NCBI GenBank assembly: GCA_035493955.1
Contig: DATJHI010000006.1
Span: 195,228 to 259,227, forward strand
Source of the DNA: NCED01 sp035493955
Lineage (GTDB): Bacteria; Pseudomonadota; Alphaproteobacteria; Caulobacterales; Caulobacteraceae
Length of the DNA: 64,000 nucleotides
Reading direction: 5' to 3'
The translations under genes and the position numbers were made by a program. The notes beneath the pieces were generated by a model. The model was given only the letters and a program-made list of their open reading frames with translations. It was not told the DNA's origin and did not search any database. This document shows positions 15,659 through 24,020 of the stretch, piece by piece (the first letter of the stretch is position 1; every line of letters starts with the position of its first letter).

Positions 15659-16546
15659 TCAAGTCACCCGGATCACCGCGTCCATGTAGTTGTCGCCGCC
15701 CATGCCGGCGCGGCCGCCCTCGAAGATGCCGCGTTCGGCGATCCAGTCGCGGGACTGGCCGAAGGCCGCCTCGGTGTAGGGCTCGAACACGATCCGTTCC
15801 CCCGGCCCCCAGCGCCGGGTGTCCATCATCCCCTGGTACCGCTCCGGAAACTCGTTGCGGTAATAGTGGGTGTAGAGGTCGGGACGCAGGTCGATGTCGC
15901 CCTGGGCCCGCCTCAGGGCGCGGTAGAACCTGTTCAGGTCCTCCCCGGTCGGATTCCCGTTGACCATCGAGGCGATCATGAAGGTGGTGTCGATGATCTT
16001 CCGGAATCCCAGCTGCTCGGCCAGGTAATAGGGGCCGCTGAACAGGGCGCAGGCCTGGCTCTTGCCCTCGATCAGGTTGTCCAGCCGCTTGAACAGCATG
16101 CCCTCGGCGAAGGACAGGTTGATCTGGTCGGCCGGCAGATAGGCCTCCAGCGCCTGGACGGTGGAATAGTGGCTGCCCGACTGGAAGCCGACCGAGATCG
16201 GGACGCCGGCCAGGTCCTCCGGCCGCCTGACCGGCGAATCCGCCGGCACGAAGATGCCCGACGGCGCCACCGAATAAAGGTCGGCCCACAGCTTGCCGTG
16301 GCCGTTGGCGGCGGCGACGTTGACCGTCCAGTGACAGGCGCAGTTGACGTCGGCGCTGCGGCCCTCCTCGTAGGTCTGGTAAGCGCCGGCGGTCTTGCCC
16401 CCGCGGTCGTGGACCTTGCCGTCGGAGGAGCGGACCTCCTCGTGGAACACATAGTCCAGGCCTTCGTCGGCGAAGTAGCCCTTCTCCTCGGCGACCCATT
16501 CCTGCAGGCGGAAATGGGGTTGGATCACAAACGGCTGGTTGCCCAT
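15659..16546 (-). CDS. Leaderless substrate-binding-protein-fold (NMT1/NitT-like) protein
   Basis: A 295-residue protein with the periplasmic-binding type II fold found in NMT1/THI5-like and nitrate/sulfonate-type binding proteins: FRLQEWVAEEKGYFADEGLD, RRPEDLAGVPISVGFQSGSH, then LEAYLPADQINLSF. There is no signal peptide and no ABC permease or ATPase nearby. A cysteine motif, DVNCACHWTVNVA (about residues 66-78), sits where ligand-contacting loops lie. It may be a cytosolic enzyme or ligand sensor rather than a transport protein (inference). Divergent from a LysR regulator with a strong operator-like palindrome. Confidence 0.68.
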   Translation of the reverse strand: MGNQPFVIQPHFRLQEWVAEEKGYFADEGLDYVFHEEVRSSDGKVHDRGGKTAGAYQTYEEGRSADVNCACHWTVNVAAANGHGKLWADLYSVAPSGIFVPADSPVRRPEDLAGVPISVGFQSGSHYSTVQALEAYLPADQINLSFAEGMLFKRLDNLIEGKSQACALFSGPYYLAEQLGFRKIIDTTFMIASMVNGNPTGEDLNRFYRALRRAQGDIDLRPDLYTHYYRNEFPERYQGMMDTRRWGPGERIVFEPYTEAAFGQSRDWIAERGIFEGGRAGMGGDNYMDAVIRVT

Positions 16547-16652
16547 GGCGAATCTCCGGCGGCTAGGTCCCGGGGCGCGTTCAGCCCCCGGGTATGGAGA
16601 CGGTATGGGCCGGCCCCACGGTCCCGCCCAGCCCCCTTAGGGCATAGCCAAA

Positions 16653-16667
16653 ATTCCAAAATGGAAT
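16653..16667. promoter_or_regulatory. LysR-type operator (T-N11-A palindrome)
   Basis: ATTCCA-AAA-TGGAAT, a perfect 6-base inverted repeat that also fits the LysR consensus T-N11-A. It lies 11 bases before the LysR start codon and 106 bases before the divergent binding-protein gene, in an otherwise GC-rich gap. It is the likely autoregulatory site. Confidence 0.65.
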
Positions 16668-16678
16668 AATACGGGCAG

Positions 16679-17635
16679 ATGGCCAGGGACGATGTCGACC
16701 TTCGCGACCTGAAGATCCTGCGGCTTCTGCTGGAGGTGGGCAGCCTGACCCAGGCGGCCCAGATCCTCGGCCTGGGCCAGCCGGCGGTATCCAAGGCCCT
16801 GGCGCGCCTGCGCGGCCATTTCGCCGACCCGCTGCTGGTCCGCGTCGGGGGCGCGATGCGCCCGACGCCGAGGGCCGCGGCCCTGCTGGCGCCGCTGAAC
16901 GCCCTGCTCCTCGCCTCCCAGAGCCTGGACACCGCGGGCGAGGCGTTCGATCCGGCCACGGCCAGGCGGGAGTTCACCCTGCTGCTGACCGAGGTGGGGG
17001 CCATCCAGTTCGCCCCGCCGCTGGTGGGCCGGTTGCAGGCGGCCGGACCCGGCCTGGCCTTGAGGGTGCTGGCCCTGGACACCCGGTCCTTCGCCGCCCG
17101 GCTGGAGGCGGGCGAGGCCGACCTGGCCATCGGAGCCTTCCCGGAGGCCTCCGCTTCCTTGCGCCGCCAGCACCTGTACGACGACGGCTACCTGGGCGTC
17201 GCGCGCCGGAGCCACCCGCGCCTGGCCACCCTGGCGCAGCTTCCGACCTTCCTCGACGCGGCCCACGCCGCCGTCGCCGCCTCGGGCGCCGGCCACGCCC
17301 CGCACGGAGCCCTGGAACGGACCCTGGCCGCCGCCCTTCCTCCAGGGCGCGCCCGCCTGCGCGTCCCGAGCTTCCTGGCCGCCGCCTTCTCCGCCAGTCG
17401 CACCGACATGGTCGCCACCCTGCCGGCCCGTCTTGCCGAGGTCCTGGCCGAGGACCTCGGCCTCGCCACCTTTCCTCCGCCCCTGACCCTAAAGCCGATC
17501 CGCGTCGACCAGCTCTGGCACGAGCGCGCCCAGCACGATCAGGGGCACCGGTGGTTGCGCGGGGTGGTTAGGGGGCTGTTCGGGAGAGAGACGAAGCGCT
17601 CCCTCAGCGCGGCGGAGTCGCCAGCCACCAGGTGA
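16679..17635 (+). CDS. LysR family transcriptional regulator
   Basis: A 318-residue LysR protein. The N-terminal winged helix is at about residues 8-65 (RLLLEVGSLTQAAQILGLGQ, then PAVSKALARLR), followed by a periplasmic-binding-like co-inducer domain (about 95-300) with the usual G-E-A-D-L-A-I-G strand. It is divergent from the leaderless binding-protein homologue and probably controls it through the palindrome at 16653. Its last 32 bases overlap a convergent 68-residue gene. Co-inducer unknown. Confidence 0.88.
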   Translation: MARDDVDLRDLKILRLLLEVGSLTQAAQILGLGQPAVSKALARLRGHFADPLLVRVGGAMRPTPRAAALLAPLNALLLASQSLDTAGEAFDPATARREFTLLLTEVGAIQFAPPLVGRLQAAGPGLALRVLALDTRSFAARLEAGEADLAIGAFPEASASLRRQHLYDDGYLGVARRSHPRLATLAQLPTFLDAAHAAVAASGAGHAPHGALERTLAAALPPGRARLRVPSFLAAAFSASRTDMVATLPARLAEVLAEDLGLATFPPPLTLKPIRVDQLWHERAQHDQGHRWLRGVVRGLFGRETKRSLSAAESPATR

Positions 17636-17810
17636 TGTAGGCATGGGTCTTCATCACGATCGGCGCGGGACCGGAAAAATAGAATTCGCTGCCGCCCAGC
17701 TTCTTCTGCTCGCGCCAGCGCAGGTCCCCGGTGTCGCCGGTGGCCAGGACATGGCGGAGCCTGGCCCGCCTGGTCTTGGGGACGAAAGAGACCGCGGTGA
17801 TCTCGGACAT
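17604..17810 (-). CDS. Small hypothetical protein (68 aa)
   Basis: Starts at ATG 17810 (MSEITAVSFVPKTRR), 6 bases after a GGAGG on the minus strand, which makes this start better than the upstream one at 17852. Composition: basic N-terminal half, then FYFSGPAPIVMKTHAYITWW, rich in aromatic residues. There is no signal peptide; the aromatic stretch is too polar for a confident membrane helix. Overlaps the 3' end of the LysR gene tail-to-tail. No family recognised. Confidence 0.5.
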   Translation of the reverse strand: MSEITAVSFVPKTRRARLRHVLATGDTGDLRWREQKKLGGSEFYFSGPAPIVMKTHAYITWWLATPPR

Positions 17811-17895
17811 GGCCTGCCTCCGACTTGCCCCCAAGCTTTGCCGCGATTCCAACCCCAGCCGAAGCGGCGCGCTGTCGCAGACCGGCGCGCCAGCC

Positions 17896-18309
17896 TCAGC
17901 CCTCGGCCATCCTCAGGATCGTCTTCCATTCGGCGTCGGCGACCGGCGAGACAGACAATCGTCCCTGTCTCAGCATGGCCATGCCGGCGAGGGCCGGCTC
18001 GGCTTTCATCTGCGCCAAGGCCACGGGGCGTTTCAGCGGCCGGACCGGGGCCAGCTCGACGGCGACGAAGCGGCCGGCCGGGTCGCTGGGATCGGGAAAG
18101 GCGGTGCGCACGACCTTGGCCACGCCGACCACCGCCAGGCCTTCCTGAGAGTGGTAGAACAGCACCTCGTCGCCTTCGCGCATCGCCTTCAGGTGCAGGG
18201 CGGCGGCGTTGTTGCGCACCCCGTCCCAGACCGTGCGGCCGTCCCGCTCGAGGTCGGCGTAGGCATAGGTGTTCGGCTCCGACTTCACGAGCCAATGGGA
18301 TGCGGTCAT
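17896..18309 (-). CDS. EVE domain-containing protein
   Basis: A 137-residue EVE/PUA-like protein: HWLVKSEPNTYAYADLERDG at the N terminus, TVWDGVRNNAAALHLKAMRE, then GDEVLFYHSQEGLAVVGVAKV. EVE domains bind modified nucleobases in DNA or RNA. Stand-alone single-domain copies like this one are widespread, and the cellular role is not settled. No restriction system is nearby. It sits between a small hypothetical and a GST gene on the same strand. Confidence 0.85.
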   Translation of the reverse strand: MTASHWLVKSEPNTYAYADLERDGRTVWDGVRNNAAALHLKAMREGDEVLFYHSQEGLAVVGVAKVVRTAFPDPSDPAGRFVAVELAPVRPLKRPVALAQMKAEPALAGMAMLRQGRLSVSPVADAEWKTILRMAEG

Positions 18310-18377
18310 GGTCCCTGCCCTTTTCGCCTGTCGCCGCCTTCTACCTCAGGCGCGGACGGGCGTCCCCCCGTGTCCAC

Positions 18378-19013
18378 TCAGGCGGCGTCGCGGAAATCGC
18401 CCATCTGGGCCTCGAGCGCCCGCCGGAAGGCCGGCCGCGCGGTGCAGCGCTCGACGTAGGCGACCAGACGGGGGTCGGCGACCAGCTCGGGCAGGATGCG
18501 CAGCACCGCCGTCATCATCAGGTCGCCGGCGGTGAAGCGCTCGCCGTCGAGATAGGGCTTGTCGCCGAGGGCCTTGGCGAGGGCGTCCAGGCGCCGAACG
18601 GCGAAATCGCGGGCGCCCTGCCGGCGCAGCTTGGCCCACTCCTGGTCGGCGTAGAACAAGTCGATCAGCGCCAGGTTCATGATGTGCGGCTCGATGGAGT
18701 TGAGCGCCGCGATCACCCATTGGGTGGCGCGAGCCCGCGCGCCCGGATCCTTGGGCAGCAGGGTTTCGCTGCGCTCGCCGATGTACAGGACGATCGCGCC
18801 GCTCTCGAACAGCACCTGGCCGTCCTCTTCGAAGATCGGCACCTGGCCGAACGGCTGGAGGGCCCGGTACTCGGGCTTGTCCTGGTCGCCCTGTTCCAGC
18901 AGGCGGGTCCGGTACGGCAGGCCGGCTTCCTCCAGCGCCCAGCGCACCCGAAGGTCGCGCACCTGGCCCTGAGCGAACGGCGGAACCCAGCGGAAGGCGG
19001 AAATGGTGATCAT
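18378..19013 (-). CDS. Glutathione S-transferase family protein
   Basis: A 211-residue GST: VRDLRVRWALEEAGLPYRTR (glutathione-site helix), FGQVPIFEEDGQVLFESGAI (cis-Pro and E-S-G contact), then a helical C-terminal domain with RFTAGDLMMTAVLRIL. Its N terminus differs from the other two GSTs in the window, so it is not a recent duplicate. Start ATG 19013 (MITISAF), AAGGAGCC just upstream on the minus strand. The in-frame extension to 19367 is antisense to the monooxygenase region and unlikely. Confidence 0.85.
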   Translation of the reverse strand: MITISAFRWVPPFAQGQVRDLRVRWALEEAGLPYRTRLLEQGDQDKPEYRALQPFGQVPIFEEDGQVLFESGAIVLYIGERSETLLPKDPGARARATQWVIAALNSIEPHIMNLALIDLFYADQEWAKLRRQGARDFAVRRLDALAKALGDKPYLDGERFTAGDLMMTAVLRILPELVADPRLVAYVERCTARPAFRRALEAQMGDFRDAA

Positions 19014-19180
19014 GGGAAGGCTCCTTGGCGATGGCGTCGAAGACCTGGTCCCCGAGCGGCTCGGCGGAATAGGCCTCGCTCTAGGACGAACCAGGGCGCC
19101 GCGAACCGACAAGGGGAAGAAAGAAAACGAAACGGCGAGGCCGTGGACAAGCCCTGACGCGACCTCAGCCGGTGGGCGCC

Positions 19181-20707
19181 TCAGTCCGTCAGTTTCAGTC
19201 CATGGTCGGCGAAATACTGGTCGAGAACGCCCGAAGACGCGGCGTCGGCGGCGAGCGCCACATAGGTGTCGGGCCTGAGGAGATAGAGTCCGTCCCGCGC
19301 CAACCCGGCGGCCCCGTGCTCCGGGCCCCAGCCGAAGACGTGCAAGGGAAGGCCCCGGCCTTCGCACCAGGCCGTGAGTTCCGCCCCGGCCTGGCCATAG
19401 ACATGCGCCTGCCAGGTCATGGCCGAAAGGGAGTCGAAATTGTCCTCGTCCCCCGCCCGCACCCAGGGAAGCCGGTCGCCGCCGTGCACCTTGCCGGCCG
19501 CGCCCCGGCTGAGCGGACCGTTCCGATAGTTGAGCGTGATCTGGGCCACGGTCCGGAACAGGAACTCCCGGACGCCCTCGATGGCGACGACCCTCGGCAG
19601 CACCACCGGGGCGATGCGTGTGCGAACCAGGTCGGCGAGCGGCCCGTCGGCGCTGACGAAGCTGAAGGCGCGGTCGGTGGTCGCCACCAGGCGCCGGGCG
19701 AAGCCGATGCGTTCGACCTCATAGCTGTCCAGCAGGCTGTCCGGGGCGCGGCCGCCGCGCACCGCCGCCAGCTTCCAGGCGAGGTTGATGGCGTCGCCGA
19801 TGCCGGTGTTCATGCCCTGGCCGCCGGCCGGACTGTGGATGTGGGCGGCGTCGCCGAGCAGGAAGGCCCGGCCCTTGCGGAAGTGATCCGTCACCCGGTG
19901 GTGCACGTGATAGGTCGAGAACCAATTGACCTTTTGCACCTCGAGCTTGAGGTGGTTGATCGCGCGATCGCTGATGTCCTCGAATTTGAGCTGATCCCCA
20001 CGGTCGGCCCGGTCGTCCCGAACGGTCCCGATCAGGCGGGCCCGTCCCTCCCCCGCCAAGGGGAACACGGCCAGGAAGTCGGCCTCGTCCAGGTCCACGT
20101 GAAGCTCGCCGTCGACCGCCGGCCCGGCCGCTTCGACGTCGGCGACATAGAAAAGCTGTCGATAGGTTCCGCCTGGAAAGCCCGCGCCGATGGTCTCGCG
20201 GACGAGCGAGCGGGCGCCGTCGCAGCCGGCGATGTAGTCGGCCTCGCATTCGACGTCCCCGCCGTCCGGCCCGCGCAGCCGCGCCACGACCCGATCGCCC
20301 GTATCGGCGAAGCCGGCGAGTTCGGTCCGGCGTTCGACCGCGACGCCGAAATCCTCCAGCCTCTCGATCAACAGCCGCTCATGCTCGTCCTGAGGGTAGA
20401 TGTGGAGGAAGGAATAGGGAGTCAGGTCGGCCCCGACGGTTTCGAACGGCAGGCGCGCCTGGTGCTCGCCGCGAACCCACAGATTGACGCCCGGAACCTT
20501 GTGACCTCGCGCCAGCACGGCGTCGGTGAGGTCGAGCTGACGGTAGAGTTCGAGCGTCCGGGCCTGGACGGCCAAGGCCCGCGAGGTCGTGCCCGGCCCG
20601 GCCGTCTTGTCGACGATGCGCACCTTCACGCCAAGCTTGGCGAGCCAGAGCGCCAGGACCAGACCCGTGGGACCGGCCCCGACGATCAGCACCTCGGTTC
20701 GCGTCAT
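19181..20707 (-). CDS. FAD-dependent monooxygenase (PheA/TfdB-MhpA type)
   Basis: 508 residues with the aromatic hydroxylase layout: Rossmann FAD motif VLIVGAGPTGLVLALWLAK (about residues 6-24), the second D-G motif in YIAGCDGARSLVRETIGA (about 158-175), and the FAD ribityl motif FLLGDAAHIHSPAGGQGMN (about 281-299). A thioredoxin-like C-terminal domain follows. Such enzymes use NAD(P)H and O2 to hydroxylate phenols or drugs such as rifampicin. It is divergent from an ArsR-SRPBCC operon that may regulate it. Substrate not deducible. Confidence 0.85.
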   Translation of the reverse strand: MTRTEVLIVGAGPTGLVLALWLAKLGVKVRIVDKTAGPGTTSRALAVQARTLELYRQLDLTDAVLARGHKVPGVNLWVRGEHQARLPFETVGADLTPYSFLHIYPQDEHERLLIERLEDFGVAVERRTELAGFADTGDRVVARLRGPDGGDVECEADYIAGCDGARSLVRETIGAGFPGGTYRQLFYVADVEAAGPAVDGELHVDLDEADFLAVFPLAGEGRARLIGTVRDDRADRGDQLKFEDISDRAINHLKLEVQKVNWFSTYHVHHRVTDHFRKGRAFLLGDAAHIHSPAGGQGMNTGIGDAINLAWKLAAVRGGRAPDSLLDSYEVERIGFARRLVATTDRAFSFVSADGPLADLVRTRIAPVVLPRVVAIEGVREFLFRTVAQITLNYRNGPLSRGAAGKVHGGDRLPWVRAGDEDNFDSLSAMTWQAHVYGQAGAELTAWCEGRGLPLHVFGWGPEHGAAGLARDGLYLLRPDTYVALAADAASSGVLDQYFADHGLKLTD

Positions 20708-20897
20708 GTCATCCTCCGGTCGTTCGGCCGGCGGGCCGACCTTTCGAGGGTCGCCTAAGGATCGGCGGGCGTCGACCTCCGTCTTTCACCTGGGAAACGC
20801 GCATCGCCCTCGATCGAGCCGAGGGCTGCTTCTGCGTACCGGCAAGGAACGTTGCAGGGCGCCGCTCACCTTCCGGCTTGCCTGATGCATATCTCGG

Positions 20898-20931
20898 GAG
20901 TTATACGTCAATCCATAGCCAATGAGTTATA
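20898..20931. promoter_or_regulatory. Direct repeat GAGTTATA x2 upstream of arsR-type gene
   Basis: GAGTTATA occurs at 20898-20905 and again at 20924-20931, 26 bases apart (about 2.5 helical turns). The repeats frame the promoter region of the ArsR-type gene and are AT-rich against a GC-rich background. They are a candidate operator or promoter duplication. If translation began at 20922 the second copy would be coding, which favours the start at 20940. Confidence 0.35.
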
Positions 20932-20939
20932 GATTTCGG

Positions 20940-21263
20940 ATGCCGAACGCTCACGATGCGATCTTCAAAACCCTCGCCGATCCGACCCGGCGGGCGATCT
21001 TCGAGCGCCTGTGCCGTGAAGGAGAACAGACGGTCGGGGCCCTGACGGCCCAATCGGGGGTCTCGCAGCCGGCGGTGTCGAAGCATCTCGGCCTTCTGAA
21101 ACAGGCCGGACTGGTGCGCGACCGCCATGAAGGTCGCCAGACCCACTATAGCGCCCAGCTCGACGCCCTGGCCCCCCTGACGGACTGGACAAGCCAGATG
21201 GCCGGGTTCTGGCGGAGCCGGTTCGACCATCTCGAAGACCTGCTGAAAAGGATGGACCAATGA
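20940..21263 (+). CDS. ArsR/SmtB family transcriptional regulator
   Basis: A 107-residue metalloregulator-fold protein (MPNAHDAIFKTLADPTRRAI...). The recognition helix is in SGVSQPAVSKHLGLLKQAGL (about residues 39-58), followed by the wing VRDRHEGRQTHYSA. It lacks the Cys pairs of metal-sensing ArsR and belongs to the non-metal type that is usually translationally coupled to an SRPBCC gene, as here. ATG 20922 is an alternative start. The stop overlaps the next start (ATGA). Confidence 0.85.
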   Translation: MPNAHDAIFKTLADPTRRAIFERLCREGEQTVGALTAQSGVSQPAVSKHLGLLKQAGLVRDRHEGRQTHYSAQLDALAPLTDWTSQMAGFWRSRFDHLEDLLKRMDQ

Positions 21264-21670
21264 CCGAAACCTCGACCGAAACCCTCAGCGTCGTCATCGA
21301 ACGCGAGGTCGCCTTTCCGCCGGAGAAGATCTGGCGCGCGCTCACCCAACCACACCTGATCGAGGAGTGGCTGATGAAGAACGACTTCAAGCCTGTCGTG
21401 GACCACCGTTTCAATTTTCGCGGCGACTGGGGCGCCGTCGACTGTCGGGTCGTGACGGTCGAGCCGAACAGAACCCTGGCCTACACGTGGGACGCCATGG
21501 GTCTCAAGAGTGTCGTCACCTGGACCCTCACCCCGACCAGCGCGGGGACCCATCTGCGCATGGAGCAGGCCGGCTTCCGACCGGACCAGCAGCAGGCCTA
21601 CCAGGGCGCCCAGTACGGGTGGCAGAAGTTCCTCGCCGCCCTGGAGCAGGTGGTGACGCGGACGGAGTGA
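21260..21670 (+). CDS. SRPBCC (AHSA1-like) domain protein
   Basis: A 136-residue START/AHSA1-like protein: VIEREVAFPPEKIWRALTQP at the N terminus, then EEWLMKNDFKPVVDHRFNFR and a C-terminal helix YGWQKFLAALEQVV. The fold forms a hydrophobic ligand pocket; AHSA1-like bacterial members paired with ArsR regulators have no firm biochemical role. Its 4-base overlap with the ArsR gene shows co-translation. The pair may respond to the substrate of the divergent monooxygenase (inference). Confidence 0.83.
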   Translation: MTETSTETLSVVIEREVAFPPEKIWRALTQPHLIEEWLMKNDFKPVVDHRFNFRGDWGAVDCRVVTVEPNRTLAYTWDAMGLKSVVTWTLTPTSAGTHLRMEQAGFRPDQQQAYQGAQYGWQKFLAALEQVVTRTE

Positions 21671-21742
21671 AGTCCGCTGACGCAAACCGAAATCGTTCCT
21701 GCCGGAGCGTCGCGAGGCTGGCGCTCCGGCGCAGCCCGCGAC

Positions 21743-22744
21743 TTAGAGCGGACGGCTCGCAGTCGGGCTCACCGACAGGAAGTGGACGCTGAACAGGCGT
21801 TCGGGGTCGGTCCAGGCAGCCTGCCACTCGAAGCCAGAGCCGCGGGCGAGGGCCGCGAACTCCTCGACGTCGTATTTGTGGGAGTTCTCCACGTGGAGGC
21901 GCTCGTCGGGCGAGAACCGGAACTGGCGTCCGGCGACGGTGACCACCTGGGACCGGCGGCTGACCAGGTGGATTTCCACGCGCCCAGGGTCCGGAACCCA
22001 GCGCGCATGGTGGCGAAATCCTTCCAGATCGAAGTCGGCGCCGAGTTCGCGGTTCGCCCGGGCCAGGATGTTCAGGCTGAACGCGGCGGTCACGCCCGCG
22101 GCGTCGTCATAGGCGCGCTCCAGCACCTCTTCAGGCTTCCTCAGATCGACGCCGACGATCAGTCCGCCCCCGGGTCCCAGCCGCTGAGCCCAGACGGCAA
22201 GGAAATCGCGCGCTTCCTCGCGTTCGAAGTTGCCGATGGTGGAGCCAGGAAAGAAGCCGACCCTGCGGCCGCCGGGCGCCGAGGGTAGGACGAAGGCGGT
22301 GGTGTAGTCCGCCCAGACCGCGTGGACGGTCAGGTTCGGCCACTCGGCGGCGACGCTCCGGGCCGCCAGGTCCAGCGGTTCGCGAGAGATATCCACGGGA
22401 ATATAGGCTGCCGGGCGGTCCATCACGGCGAGCAGCAGACGCACCTTGTGCCCGGAACCGGATCCCAGCTCGACGAGCCGCGCGTCCGGTCCGATCAGGC
22501 CGGCGATCTCCTCGGCGTGCCGCTCCAATATCCGCAGCTCCGTGCGGGTCGGATAGTATTCCGGCTGTTCACAGATCAGATCGAACAGTCGGGACCCGCG
22601 GGCGTCGTACAGAAAGCGGCACGGCAAGGCCTTCTCGGGTCGCGACAATCCGGCGAGGGTGGCGGCGAGGAAGCTGTCGCTGCCCCCGGCGTCGCCATGG
22701 AGCACCGGTCCAGGGGGCTCGGAGGGGACAAAGCGCTCAAACAT
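21743..22744 (-). CDS. egtD: L-histidine N-alpha-methyltransferase EgtD
   Basis: A 333-residue methyltransferase making hercynine from histidine with three SAM, the first step of ergothioneine synthesis. The N terminus has PCRFLYDARGSRLFDLICEQ and PEYYPTRTE, diagnostic of EgtD. The SAM motif is LVELGSGSGHKVRLLL (about residues 89-104), followed by YIPVDISREPL and FFPGSTIGNF. Its start overlaps the end of egtB by 8 bases, so the two are translationally coupled, in egtB-egtD order. It is cytosolic. Confidence 0.93.
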   Translation of the reverse strand: MFERFVPSEPPGPVLHGDAGGSDSFLAATLAGLSRPEKALPCRFLYDARGSRLFDLICEQPEYYPTRTELRILERHAEEIAGLIGPDARLVELGSGSGHKVRLLLAVMDRPAAYIPVDISREPLDLAARSVAAEWPNLTVHAVWADYTTAFVLPSAPGGRRVGFFPGSTIGNFEREEARDFLAVWAQRLGPGGGLIVGVDLRKPEEVLERAYDDAAGVTAAFSLNILARANRELGADFDLEGFRHHARWVPDPGRVEIHLVSRRSQVVTVAGRQFRFSPDERLHVENSHKYDVEEFAALARGSGFEWQAAWTDPERLFSVHFLSVSPTASRPL

Positions 22745-24020
22745 CGTCTGCAAGGCGCACTCCCGAGAATGGCCAGCGCGCCGCCGGCGGGAAAAAATTG
22801 CGGTAGCTGGGCCGGGAATGGTCCGGCGGGGTGACGCAGGCGCTGCCCCGCAACACCATCTGGCCCGACATGAACTTGCCGTTGTACTCGCCGAGAGCGC
22901 CGGATTCTGGGCGAAACCGAGGATAGGGCACGTAGGGGCTCGAGCTCCACTGCCAGGTCTCGCCGAACATCTGCCGAAGGCGAGGCTCGCGGCCGGGGGA
23001 GCTCGGATGCAACCCGTCCGAGAAGCCCACGGCGCAGCCGGCGGCGGCGACCTCCCATTCCGCCTCCGTCGGCAGGCGCGCGCCGCGCCAGCGGGCAAAG
23101 GCGTCCGCCTCATAGTAGCTGATGTGGCAGACCGGCTCGTTCGCCTCGAGGGGACGCCAGCCGTACAGGGTGAAGACCGACCAGCGCCTTCCCTCCTCCT
23201 CCGCCCAATAGAGCGGCGCGCGCCAGCCCTCGCGCTGCACGGCGGCCCAACCGTCGGACAGCCAGAGTTCCGGCCGGGAATATCCGTCGTCCGCCATGAA
23301 CTCGAGCCACTCGCCGCACGTGGCGAGCCGGTCCATGAGGCGGAACGGCTCGAGCCAGACCTTGTGCCGGGGGGTCTCGTTGTCGAACGCGAACGCCTCG
23401 CCGTCCGCGCCGATCTCGACCAGCCCGCCGGCGAAGGCGACCCACTCGGGTCCGCGGGCGGTTTCGGCCGGCCGGGGGGGAGCGGGGGCATAGGCGGGCC
23501 CCAGGGGGTTGGAGAAGAAGACGTGCTTGATGTCCATGAGGATCAGCTCCTGATGCTGCTCCTCGTGATTGAGGCCGATGGTGATCAGCCTCGCGATGCG
23601 CGGCCAGGCGTCCTCGTCCGCGGTGGAGATAAGGCGGCGCATCCCGGCGTCGACATGGGCGCGGTAGGCGTAGACCTCTTCGGAGGATGGGCGGGACAGG
23701 AGACCGCGCTGGGCGCGCGGATGCTGGGCGCCGACGGTGTCGTAGTAGGAGTTGTACAGGTAGCCGAACCGCTCATCGAACGGCGCGCATCCGGCCGGGA
23801 CCAGCAGGAAGGTCTCGAAGAACCAGGTGGTGTGCGCCAGATGCCATTTCGTCGGGCTGGCGTCGGGCATCGACTGGATCTGCCGGTCCTCAACGGTAAG
23901 AGGACCCGCAAGCTCCAGGGTGCGGGTGCGGACGGCCTGGTAGCGCACGATGCAGGCTTCGCGCATGTCCAATCCGGCGTCTTGCATGCCGGAGTCGGCT
24001 GCGGACACGCTTATACCCAT
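22737..24020 (-). CDS. egtB: Ergothioneine biosynthesis sulfoxide synthase EgtB
   Basis: A protein of about 427 residues with an N-terminal DinB_2-type domain and a C-terminal formylglycine-generating-enzyme-like (sulfatase-modifying) domain. Iron ligands fit HLAHTTWFFETF (about residues 60-71) and NHEEQHQELILMD (about 152-164). The C-terminal domain has LPTEAEWEVAAAG, GETWQWSSSPY and RGSACVTPPDHSRPSYRNFF. It joins hercynine to a thiol using O2; whether cysteine or gamma-glutamylcysteine is used is not visible. ATG 24020 is chosen; a Met about 18 residues in is also possible. No egtC or egtE is adjacent. Confidence 0.93.
   Translation of the reverse strand: MGISVSAADSGMQDAGLDMREACIVRYQAVRTRTLELAGPLTVEDRQIQSMPDASPTKWHLAHTTWFFETFLLVPAGCAPFDERFGYLYNSYYDTVGAQHPRAQRGLLSRPSSEEVYAYRAHVDAGMRRLISTADEDAWPRIARLITIGLNHEEQHQELILMDIKHVFFSNPLGPAYAPAPPRPAETARGPEWVAFAGGLVEIGADGEAFAFDNETPRHKVWLEPFRLMDRLATCGEWLEFMADDGYSRPELWLSDGWAAVQREGWRAPLYWAEEEGRRWSVFTLYGWRPLEANEPVCHISYYEADAFARWRGARLPTEAEWEVAAAGCAVGFSDGLHPSSPGREPRLRQMFGETWQWSSSPYVPYPRFRPESGALGEYNGKFMSGQMVLRGSACVTPPDHSRPSYRNFFPPAARWPFSGVRLADDV

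Noticed and set aside
15659..16546. Binding protein for the sulfate transporter cysTWA
   Set aside because: No signal peptide, 30 kb distant, and belongs to the NMT1/NitT-like group rather than Sbp/CysP.
17896..18309. EVE-domain gene as part of a restriction or phage-defence system
   Set aside because: Neighbours are a GST, a LysR gene and a small hypothetical; no nuclease, methylase or helicase is in the window.
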